Source: Mya arenaria
Lineage: Eukaryota > Mollusca > Bivalvia > Myida > Myidae
Direction of reading: 5' to 3'
Assembly: GCF_026914265.1 (NCBI RefSeq)
Contig: NC_069135.1
Coordinates: 8,697,001-8,761,000, forward strand
DNA length: 64,000 nt
Shown here: in pieces, positions 1 to 12,500 of the stretch
Numbering within the stretch: position 1 is the stretch's first letter
Layout of the letters: every line of letters starts with the position of its first letter
The notes under the pieces: generated by a model
The model's input: the letters and a program-made list of their open reading frames with translations, nothing else
The model's database searches: none
What the model was told of the DNA's origin: nothing
Program-made: the position numbers and the translations under genes

Positions 1-521
1 TCATTGGACAAAATATAACATTGACCACTTAAGTTATATTGCAGGTTTTCAGTCATAGTGGATGCTTATAAACAGGATCTGCAACTAAATACACTGTACA
101 TGTCAAGATTTGAGCAATGTCATGATATATCTTTACCTTTCTATTGGCAATGACACTGAAATTTTGGACAACCCATGTAAATGATCTATTTCTACTTGGC
201 TTTCTGCTACACAATGCTTCATTGTTCAAAGAATGCATTGAACAGGATGTACACAAAAAACATGAAAAAATGAGATATTATTTTACAATGCAAGCAACTT
301 GATTCTAAAATGTGTCAGATCTAAAAAGAAATTTTTCTGTACTGACAGATACCCGGTATGTGAATTTCTCACTTGCAAAGTTATGCATATTAACTCAGAG
401 CAACAGTTAATGAAGCACTCTAAGTGCTACTCACTATCTATAATTTAGCTGTAGAGTTGCCAGTGTATCCTTGGAACAGGTTTGTAAATATATCAGTCAT
501 CTCATAGTAAGTCCATTGCAG
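1..521. other. Intron 2 of TKT-1 (3' part)
   Basis: No gene seen. It should be the end of intron 2, because exon 3 starts at 522 after ...ATTGCAG. Parts of 340-480 resemble 30170-30290, the same intron in TKT-2, so this is duplicated intron sequence. Confidence 0.7.
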
Positions 522-3500
522 GGCCATGCTTGTCCTATTCTGTATGCAGCCTGGGCAGAGGCGGGTCTGTTTGATGTGAGCGAACTGCTGAAGCTCCGCA
601 AGCTGGACAGTGACTTGGAGGGACATCCAACCCCTGTGAGTATTGGCAGCCATGACGGTCGTGTTTCATGTGTTAAAATTTATTGATAAAATTTGTGTTA
701 TTCATAATCATCGCTTAAAGTGTAAATAACACCAGGCCGTACCATAGCCAAGGTAGTTGCAGTGCAATAGTTGCGGTGTCGCTAGTATATTTTTTTTTCT
801 AGTGACAGATGAAGATTATTTTCAAACTATTAATTTATCTGAAAATCTTTTATGGGAGGCGCTATGGCATGTAGCAGAACATTGTTTACAGCACACCATG
901 TATTTAGACATACCTTGTCTGTTGGATATACGCAGCAATTAAATAAAATGAGATGAAAGTCTACCTTTTAGCCAGGTTTTTCATTGCAGAATTCTTGGTT
1001 ACAGAATGGTGAAAAACCATGCAGGCAGGCACTCTAGTGTTGTTAATGCACCAGTCAATTGTAACCGCAGCCCCCCCCAGGTCCGGGTGTATACTGGGGA
1101 TAGCGGGGAAAATGAGCCGTATTTTACCTTTCAGGTGGCCCCGCAGTGCCGAATGAATGCAGTGGTTTTGTTTTTTTAGCATAAATGAAAAATGAATGTC
1201 AGAAAAATCTTAAATTGCCTCAATAGCCGAAAGTTGGTAGGAGTAACCTTTAAGATAAATCTGAAGAAAGACAAATATTTAAGGTGAAATGCTACCAAAA
1301 ATTTTACAGGTCAAACGTCACCAAAGCAAACTGTGTAAGCAGTGCAATCCTGTGTTTATTGACTGGTTGGAATTAAAGTTTAAAGAAAAGCTTTTTTTTA
1401 TAGTGACCCTGCGGATTCCCAAGCCATTGGTTTAATTGATCCTGTAAAAAACCCAGGGTGTCTTGGGTTACTTGGTTACCATTATCATTTTGCCCTGATT
1501 TCACTCAGGCAACCTTTTTTATTGTGACATACATTACAGAGGCTGAACTTCATTGATGTGGCGACAGGTTCCCTGGGACAAGGCCTCGGCTGTGCTGCTG
1601 GCATGGCCTACACAGGCAAATACTTTGACAAGTCAGAGTAAGTTTCATTATAAGCTCAACTATTGGAAGAATATATAGTTATACTTCTCACCCTATCATC
1701 AGAGTCACACACTTGTAAAGTTTTGTATAAAACCACCTTTAAGACATTCTCTCAGCAAAAACATGATGTATTGTATTTGAACTTGAGATGTGTTTTCCCA
1801 ATTATCTAATCTACTTAATTGAAGGGACTTGCTCATGTTTTGGCAACAAATCTTTTCCCCAAAAATCATCTGAAATACTTAAATTTTATATTATATGACT
1901 TATATTATAACTGTTTCACTGTTTGATACTGAAATTGCAGAAAAAAATACTTTTTAAGTTTATAATAAACACTTTTTAAGTTTATAATAATAATCTGCTC
2001 TTAGTGGTGTTTGAGCCCACGACAGTACAGTAAAGGAAAATTAGAAAACTGACAATAAAATCTCGCACCCTCAAAGTCTCATACACAATGACAAGATTAA
2101 CTTGACCTTTTAACCTTTTGTTGAATCGCTTTACTAACGCTATTCAAAATCATGGACTTCAAAGACAATATGTGAGGATATATTAACATTTTTTCCAGCT
2201 TCCAGCCATCAGTTTCTTAGTTTTAACACTCCTGATGGTTTGCCTCACTTTATTTCATACATAATTGTCCTTGTTGTTGATGTTATGCGAGTCCTTCAAA
2301 AAAAAATATTTGTTTCCAACAATCATGCCCATTGTGTCAGCTAAATAATTGTAAAGTTACCGGTGGCTGCATTGGGGCATGGTGCTTCCATTTCTTTAAC
2401 GATGATTAATTTGTATTGCAAAAGCTTTCTTGACTTGGACAATATTAGGTTCAGAAAATGTGCTCCATGGAAAGTTATTTCTTAAATGCTACTAATATCC
2501 AGATAATTTCTTGGCTGATGAAAGACAGATAATTACAGTTGTGTATGATAAGTATTTACTGTTGTTTCTCCATGCACCTATTATGTACATGTTATTTCTT
2601 CTGTGGCTGTTCCAGTTACCGTGTGTACTGCCTGGTTGGGGATGGTGAGAGTGCGGAGGGCTCAATCTGGGAGGCTCTCTCCTTTGCTAGCTTCTACAAA
2701 CTGGACAACTTGGTCGCCGTCTTTGATGTGAACCGCCTTGGTCAGAGTGACCCAGCTATGCTGCAGCATGAGATGGACGTCTATGAGGCTAGACTCAAGG
2801 CTTTTGGGTAAGATTAACTGACTTGAAGCTTAATTGCCCGCATCTACTAATTAATTACGTTAAACTAATGAAAAATAGGTCGTTTCCCTTTCCAAACATT
2901 ACAGGGTCAATTCAAGGCATTATTTTCAATGATAAATTATGGTTTAAAGAATGGCAAGAACTGGGCAAGTGGGTGGTTGTGATTCAATCTAGGTCACTTG
3001 GTCAAATCTTGGAAGAAAAAAAAATACCCTAAATAAATTCAATCATTTTAAAACAATTATCATGAAATACTTTTCTTGAACAATTATGAATAAAGGTCAC
3101 CTCAAGTCAAAAACTGGTTCACAAGGTTAAATAAAAAAGAGATAAAATACATTCATAAATTCAACATTTTTTTTATAATTTACTTAAAAAACCTGTTAAC
3201 AACTAAATTCACTTGCTTTTCTATAAACAATTAAACACCATTCCCAATTACCTCTATTACCTATAGTTCTGCTCCAAACTATTCAATAAGTTTGAATGTA
3301 AGAAAAAAGCAATTTTGAATTATCTCCCAGAAACCATACATCCTAATGAAAAAACACCATTGTTAAAATAGAAATATTGCTATAATTTTGAATCCCCTGC
3401 CACAGAGTGGGGAGGGGATTATAGGAATGCACTTTGTCTGTCAGTCTGTCTGTCTGTCCATCTGTCCGTATGGCTGTAACATTTTGTGTCCGGGCTATAA

Positions 3501-6500
3501 CTTACTTATGAATTGATGGATTACCATATTACTTGGTACAAATGTTGTCCTCATTGAGACGATGTGCAGTGACCTTGACCCGGGTCAAGGTCACACGAGA
3601 CATTTAAAGGTCAGAGTACACATGCTTGTGTCCGTGCTATAACTTACTTATGCATTGATGGATTACCATATTACTTGGTACAAATGGTGTCCTCATTGAG
3701 ACGATGTGCAGTTACCTTGACCCAGGTCCATACCTCAAAGGTCATGGTCACATGAGACATTTAAAGGTCAGAGTACTCATGCTTGTGTCTGCTCTATAAC
3801 TTACTTAAATGCATTGATGGATTACCATATTACTTGGTACAAATGTTGTTCTCATTGAGACGATGTGCAGTGACCTTGACTCGGGTCCATACCTTAATGG
3901 TCAAGGTGACATATGATATTTAAAGGTCATAGTACACATGCTTGTGTCTGGGCTTTTTATATTAGCAGTGAAGGCATGTCAATTCTTACCGGATTTATTG
4001 ACCTTATACATTTCATGTACTTTTAGCAACAATAACTGAATTGATCCAAGAACTGGAACCAATTGCAAATTGTGCAAGTAATCCATCATGAAGTTTCGGG
4101 TCCATATTATGACTATGCTAAATAGAGGATAAGTGATAAATGTTAATTGAAAGTTTTAAACAAGTTGCACAGATTGATACTTAGCACACTCTACCAAGCA
4201 TTATCATTATGTGCAACAAATTTAATATTTAAAAAAAAAACAATGGACGCAAATGTGATAATATATTTATAACATGTGTTTTCTCTTCAAAAGCAGTAAA
4301 ACAATGTTATGACGTCAGCACAATATATATGTATCACTTTATCGAAAATACTTCAGGCTTGCTATTTTATTGATGTTATAAATCAAGGACTCATTTTCCT
4401 TCCTATTTTTAGCAAAAATAACCTTGACATTGATCTTACCTACACTACACACAATATGAAAAACTTTAAAAAATATCCTTTTATGATATGTTCAAATATC
4501 CAAGAATATTAAGGTTACTTATCAAACAACTTGTATTTCCTATATTCCCACTCTTGACCAGTGGTTGTGTACAATTTTTGTCAGATTCAACGTACCGGTC
4601 AGGTTGAAAAACAATATATACTAAAAAACAACAGCGGTGGATATAGCCATCCTTTGGACTGCCTTGTGCATACTGCATTGCCCCTTGTTGAATAATGATA
4701 TAATGTCACGATCATTTAAACCCAACAAAAATATGGTCAATTCCTTATGCATTCGTGTATAGGAAGGGCTTAAGGAAACCTTTCAAAGGATTGAGTTTGG
4801 GGCCCATAACACTGTTAATAAAAATAAAAAAAACTGTTTAAACTGAATAACTTTAGTTAGGGTTGACATATTTTAACTAAACTTGTCATTTGGGAAATGT
4901 TTATGGAGACCTTTCATAAGATTGTGTTTTTGGGCTACTGGGGTCATGGTCAAGGTCACTACCACTAAAAAAAAAAAATGGTTGAAACTAAATAACTTCA
5001 GTTAGGGTTGACCTATCTTGACAAAACTTGGTATAAAGGAAAAGTTTATGAAAACCTTTTATGGAATGGCATTTGGGGCGCCTGGGATCCAGGTCAAGGT
5101 CACTGTTACTAAAAATAGAAAACCCTTGAAACTTCAGCAAGGACATATTTTGACTAAACTTGGTATTTAGGTAAAAAGATTATGGACACCTTTCATTGTA
5201 TTGCGTTTGGGACCGCTTTGGTCAAGGTCAAGGTTACTGTTACTAAAAATAGAAAACTGTTGAAATTGAACCTTACAATGAAGGCTGAAGTTCTTCTAAC
5301 AGTCATTGAAAACCTGGTTCCGTTGCTTTGGGGCATTTCTTGTTTTTTTTTTATTAAAATGAAAAAAGATGGTCTTAAAATAAGATTTGGGTGACAAATG
5401 ATAATTTCACTGTAGGGATTTCTATTCTCAGGTGGAACACGTATGTTGTTGATGGGCATGATGTGGAAGTCCTGTGTAAGACCCTGCATGATGCCACCAC
5501 TGTGAAGGACAAACCCACATGTATACTTGCCAAGACCTTCAAGGGCAAGGGATTGCCAGGTACAATGCTTTCCCTGTTGATCATGATTAAGTCAATAGCA
5601 AAATCCTGATCGATAATTTAATGGACAGTTAATGTATTTACAATTAATTGAGGGGAATATCTTCTATCTAACAGACAGAATCCTGTGATCATTTATTTTT
5701 GTTGACAAATTTATTACTAGTTTGGATTGTCAAAATAAGGGAAGAATTTAATTTTAACAAGACTAAGAATAAGAGGCTTTTGTTTCCGTGTAGGCATTGA
5801 GGACCAGATGAACTGGCATGGGAAGCCAATGGGCACCAAAGCTGATGAATTGATCAAGATACTAAAGGACAACATGTCAAAAGAGGGTCCAATTAACCTG
5901 CGGCCCCAGACTATCACAGCCACTGTACCCAAATCGGATATCTCCAACATCCGCTTTGCAGAACCTCTAAAATATGAAATGGGACAACAGGTATTGTGGT
6001 GTTGTCACTGTCCGCCAATTTTGTCTCGATTAATATTTTCCTCACCAATTAGTATATGTAAAACACCTGTTATTGATGAGAGTTAACAGTGTAACTATAT
6101 TATTTTTATGCCCCCGAAGGTGGGCATATTAAAATCGCACCATCCGTCCATCCGTCCGTCCGTCCGGCTCTGTAACTTTCCCTTGTAAGGACAGATTTTA
6201 AAATAACTTACCACATGTGTTCCACATACCAAGACGACGTGTGGGGTGCAAGACTTGTGTCCCTACCTCAAAGGTCAAGGTCACACTTAGTGTTTATTCA
6301 CAATGGAGTGCTGCATATAAGGACATAGAGTATAGGTTGTCGTGTCCGGGCTGTAAGTTTCTCTTGTATGGACAGATTTTAAAATAACTTGCCACATGTG
6401 TACCACATACCAAGACGACGTGTCGCGTGCAAGACCCGTGACCCTACCTCAAAGGTCAAGGTCACACTTAGTGTTTATTCACAATGGAGTGCTGCATATA

Positions 6501-9500
6501 AGGACATAGAGTATAGGTTGTCGTGTCCGGGCTGTAATTTTCCCTTGTATGGACAGATTTTAAAATAACTTGCCAAATGTGTTCCACATACCAAGACGAC
6601 ATGTCGCGTGCAAAACCCGTGTCCCTACCTCAAAGGTCAAGGTCACACTTAGTGTTTATTCACAATGGAGTGCTGCATATAAGGACATAGAGTATAGGTT
6701 GTCGTGTCCGGGCTGTAACTTTCTCTTGTATGGACAGATTTTAAAATAACTTGCTACATGTGTTCCACATACCAAGACGACGTGTCGCGTGCAAGACCCG
6801 TGTCCCTGCCTCAAAGGTCAAGGTCACACATAGTGTTTATTCACAATGGAGTGCTGCATATAAGGACATAGAGTATAGGTTGTCGTGTCCGGGCTGTAAC
6901 TTTCCCTTGTATGGACAGATTTTAAAATAACTTGTCACATGTGTTCCACATACCAAGAAGACGTGTCGCGTGCAAGACCCGTGTCCCTACCTCAAAGGTC
7001 AAGGTCACACAAGTTTAGTGTTTATTCACAATGGAGTGCTGCATATAAGGACATAGAGTATAGGTTGTCGTGTCCGGGCTGTTACTTTCCCTTGTATGGA
7101 CAGATTTTAAAATCACTTGCTACATGTGTTCCACATACGAAGACGACGTGTCGTGTGCAAGACCCATGTCCCTACCTCTAAGGTGAAAGATACACTAAGT
7201 GTTTATTCACAAGGGAATTCTGAATATAAGGACATAACAGTGTAGGTTGTGAAGTATGGGTGGTATTTTTTTATGTTCAGAGGCAATTTAAAATAACTTG
7301 CCATATGTATTTGACACATAAAGGCAAGATCAATTCATGTACTGACCTTGTTCGTAGGTCAATGTCACATTCGGGGGCATTCGTCACATACTGTGACAGC
7401 TCTTGTTTATATAATATATAACTGTTATGAGTATTAAATTATGTTCTTTGTAGAAACCAATAGATCGTAGGTGTGAAGCTGATTTTATTCTTGGATGTCT
7501 TTCAGGTCGCTACTAGAATGGCCTATGGTGTTGCTTTGGCTAAACTAGGTTCGAGCAATGACAGAGTTATTGCCCTTGATGGTGATACCAAGAATTCAAC
7601 ATTTTCGGACAAGTTTAGGGTAAGCGCTTGTTAGAAAAATTAGAACTTTCAATTCCAATAAAAAAATATATTTGCATGTATGAAAAATTAGAAATTGAAA
7701 AAAAAATGCATGTTTGAGGTCTAGACAGAAGTTATTTAATAGAGTTTAGAACTAAATTTGTAGTAAAATTACAAGTTTAGTATTTTCAACAAAAACTACC
7801 TACTACTAAATTTCAGTTTGATGATGTCCTTTTATTTAAAAAAAACCCTGATACGTTAAATTGTTACAATGTTATGAATGATCCTTAAGAACCTCGAAAA
7901 TATGGTTTCGTTTGAGCAGGTTGCCCACCCCGAACGATTCATTGAGTGCTACATTGCGGAGCAGAATCTCGTAGGTGTGGCCATCGGCTGTGCCACCAGG
8001 GACAGGACTGTTGCCTTTTGTAGCACTTTTGCAGCATTCTTCACGCGAGCATTTGACCAGATCAGGATGGGCGCCATCTCACAGACTAATGTCAACTTCG
8101 CTGGTTCCCATGCTGGCATTTCCATTGGTACTACACTTTTTTTGGCTTAAATCAATGACAAATGTCTTTATGATAAATTAGCATACCCCCTTCGAAAAAG
8201 AGAACCCTTGGACATACAGTCTTCAAACTTGGTTGGGAATTTGGTCATAACTTGCTGACTACTATTTGAGACCCTGATTCTTAGATGGATGGTCAAGGTC
8301 ACCAGACAGTCATATTCAAATCAGGTTTAAAAAAAATAACTAAAATGTTTTGCTTGAAAGTTGCAAGAAATTGATAATGTTCATATTATTATTGATATAT
8401 TGGTTACAATGTCAATTGACCTTAAACAGCTATCTGTATAACTTGCATTGCACATATTCATAACTTGTGTAATACATTTGATAACCAATTCACTGCTGTC
8501 AGGAGGCCGCATGCATGATGTACTGGAAACTATTAACTTCTCAATTTCTATAACAACACTTCAAGACTTGATGCTGATAAAAACAATCTTATTTGGTAAG
8601 GTCTACCTTGGTCTTAGCGCAACTCTGTGCAGCTAGCATAATACAGGGGAACTAACTGTGCGAGGGGTTTTGGGATCTCCTTATTAAAGCACTCAACTGG
8701 GTTCTTTGTCTCACTTTTAAGATGCTCTTTTGAGGGCCTCCCTGGCTTCAAATTTGAAGCAAACCGAGTAACTATACGGTACTAAAAGCAAATATTAAAC
8801 AACTGAAGCAACCAGTTAACTTTTTTTTGCGGCCATCTGTGAATCTATGGGCAAATAAAATCCCTGTAATATCATGTGTGAGCTTGAATGCGTTTACAGA
8901 TTATGCGTTGTTTTGTAGGTGAGGATGGCCCATCCCAGATGGCCCTAGAGGACCTGGCTATGTTCCGGTCCATCCCAGGCTCCACCGTGTTCTACCCAAG
9001 TGACGCTGTCTCATGTGAGCGTGCAGTTGAGCTTGCAGCAAACACCCCTGGGGTCTGCTTTATTCGAACCAGCAGACCCAATGTACCCATCATCTATGGG
9101 AATGATGAGGTTTTCGAAGCGGGAAAAGCAAAGGTATGGCTTTTTGTATTTTGTAACAGAATGAAAAAATATTAAATGCTGCAGATTATTGATTCAAATA
9201 CAAGAAGCAAATTTAAGTGGGATTGGCTAGAAACATAAGTGAATGGTCACCCTTAATGTGTCATTTTGCATGACAATGAAAAGTATTGTATGAAATATTG
9301 TATATGCATTGCCCCCTTTTAACCCAAATGCTGGCCTTTTGTGGGCCACAGACCCTTCACCAAAATGGTTTCAGCTGCCAGGTCAAACACATCTCTGATC
9401 GTGTGTACACAAATTTAAACCATAAGCTATAAGCGTGATAGTTTAGAAAGTTAACAAGTTAAATAAAGTCTCTATATACAAGTCTCCAGACGACTTTATC

Positions 9501-12500
9501 ATGCATTAGACGCATTTGACCGAGTCAACAAAATAATCATACACAACAATAACTAGTCCAAAGCCTTTTAAATCTCACGAAACCTTTCCCTTGCTCTCAG
9601 GCAGTATCTCATAAAGATCCAAATTCAATGGGAGCTTTTATGACAAAAAAGTCTGAATACAAGTGGAGCTTTATGACAAAAAAGTCTGTATACAATGGGA
9701 GCTTTATGACAAAAAAGTCTGAATACAATGGGAGCTTTTATGACAAAAAAGTCTGAATACAAGTGGAGCTTTATGACAAAAAAGTCTGTATACAATGGGA
9801 GCTTTATGACAAAAAAGTCTGAATACAAGTGGAGCTTTATGACAAAAAAGTCTGTATACAATGGGAGCTTTTATGACAAAAAAGTCTGAATACAAGTGGA
9901 GCTTTATGACAAAAAAGTCTGTATACAATGGGAGCTTTTATGACAAAAAAGTCTGAATACAAGTGGAGCTTTATGACAAAAAGTCTGTATACAATGGGAG
10001 CTTTATGACAAAAAAGTCTGAATACAATGGGAGCTTTTATGACAAAAAACATCAAAATACAAGGGGAGCTTTTATGAAATTTTTTGGTCTTTAATCAGAA
10101 ATCACTAATGCGAAATAATCGCTATTCCGAAGTAAAAGTTACAGTCCCAATTTGGTATTTCACACCTATTTATCAGTTCTTAATTGAAACCTGATCGTGT
10201 CATAGTTTTTCACACCTTACTGTGAATGCACTCGGGCATCGGCTTGAGGTGACAATGCAGCACAATTAGTGCTTGTAAAGAATGACATTGAGCACGCGTA
10301 TGTTACAAACATTGATGTCAGAAAATGAGCGATTCATTTCGGTGATATAGTATATAATTGCTTCATTAACAAACTTGACAGATACGTAAGAAACACATAA
10401 ATGGAATCAACAGAGTTCAGAAAGACATCTGACAAACTGAGTAAACAACATGTAATTTCAGTGCTATTTAAACAGGCTTTTTATAAACTGTGCTACATAT
10501 GTATGTTTTGAATGCATGCATGTGTTGTCATTTGTTTTAAATGTTTTATGTTGTTTATAAAGGTATGATAACAAATTATTTGTCAATAATTTAACAATAA
10601 ATCAACTAATATTTTATATATGAAAAATAACTCAACCCGAGTGTTTTGTATTGGTAACGTTTAACCGACATTGCAATTTTCACGACTAAGTATTTCACGT
10701 CATCTATATTTCGCGAACGCTGTCATTTGCAGAAAATTCTTAATCTGAAACACCGTTAATCCGAAGTAATTTGTTGGGTTCCTACGACTTCGGATTAACA
10801 GTGGTCAACTGTAATTACTTACCGGTATTCCCTGCTGCTGCAAATATCAGTCATCATTTGAACATGAATAAAAGCTGTACCTACTGTCCTCACACTTTCA
10901 ATGGTCATTATCTTACTGCCACAAAGGCATTCAATGTCAATAACAAATCAGCTTTCATTTCGGTCCATGCATACATTTAATTGTCCAAATAATCCTGACA
11001 ACATGGGGCTCAGAGGGGGTGGGGGGGCCTAATGTTTGACAAACATCTCTTGTTTCTTCCAGTTTCTCAATTTTTTATGAACATTAGTTAACTTGTGTTT
11101 CCATGTCAACCACAAATTTTGTCCTGACTTATTATGACTGCATTCATTGTCTGTGTTTAAAACTCCAAATGGATTAAAAGTACAGAAATGAATCATCAAA
11201 TGTGTCTTTATATATGTTCCGTAAAGATTCTTTTTTAGGAAAGAACTTATTTATAAGCTGGTTGTAATTTTGTTACATTTATGTTTTATAATGTAATTTC
11301 ATAATGACGTCATGTGCCTGATATTTGGTTGATATCCCATGGACCAGCCAAATTACTTTGAGCCTTGTGAATATTGAGTCAAGTGTGAATGCTAACAAAG
11401 AGTAAAACCAATTAGTCCTTTACATTCAGTTTGAGCTAACTAGGAAATTGAGCCAAGTGATAACTAGCCAATGGATTTCGACTGTACTTTATAAATTAAT
11501 GAAAGCAAATGTACGTCTGAAGGCCAAAATTCCTGTGATGCAGCTAATTTAACCCTCCATGAACCCACTCCAGGTTGTGCGTCGCAGTGACAGTGACAAG
11601 GTGACTGTGATTGGATGCTGTGTGACTCTGGTGGAGGCCATAAGGGCGGCTGACAAGCTGGCTCTGGATGGCATCAACATCAGAATTATTGATCCGTTCA
11701 CACTTAAACCCCTGGACCGAGACACCATCCTATCTAATGCCAAGGAGACTGGGGGCAGGATCATCACTGTCGAGGACCACTATGAGTGGGGTATGGAGTG
11801 CTAATTCTGTTTAGTTGAAGTAGGCTAAAACAATCTCTGGATTAATCTAAATTTTCGTCTAGTTATACCCCCGACAAACAAAGTTTGAAGGGGGTATATT
11901 GGAGTCACCCTGTGGTCGGTCGGTTGGTTGGTCGATCGATCCGTTTGTCAGTCGGTCCGTTGCAATTTACTTTGTCAGGAGCATAACTTAAAAACTACAG
12001 GATGGAATTGGATTAAACTTTATACAATGATAGAGCATAATGAGAGGAAGTGCAGTGTACAATAACCATAACTCTATTCTTGCGTATTACTGAGTTATTG
12101 CCCTTTGTTACTTTTGTTTGTCCGGAGTATAACTTGAAAAGTACTGGATGGAATTCATTGGAACTTGATACAATGGTAAAGCACAATGAGAGGAAGTGCA
12201 GTGTTCAAGACCCATAACTCTACCTTAGCTAATTACTGAGTATTGCCCTTTATTGTTTTTTTTTGCTGTCAAATATTTTTCCAGACATATACTTGCAAAC
12301 TACTAGATGGAATTTATTAAAACCTAATACAATGGTAAAGCACAATGAGAGGAAGTGCAGTGCGCAAGAACCATAACTCAATTTCAGCCAGATACAGAGT
12401 TACTGCCCTTTGTTACTATTTTCTTGTCCGGAGCATGACTTGAAAACTATTGGATGGAATTTAATAAAACTTCATACAGTGATAGATCATAATGAGAGGG

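Noticed and set aside
7975-8181. Alternative frames over the transketolase exons (also 39217-39405, 11549-11767, 13701-13940)
   Set aside because: Out-of-phase or antisense shadows of TKT exons.
9625-10055. Repetitive minus-strand open frames (YRLFCHKAP-type repeats)
   Set aside because: They arise only because the minisatellite subunit lacks stops in those frames; they are intronic and have no gene context.
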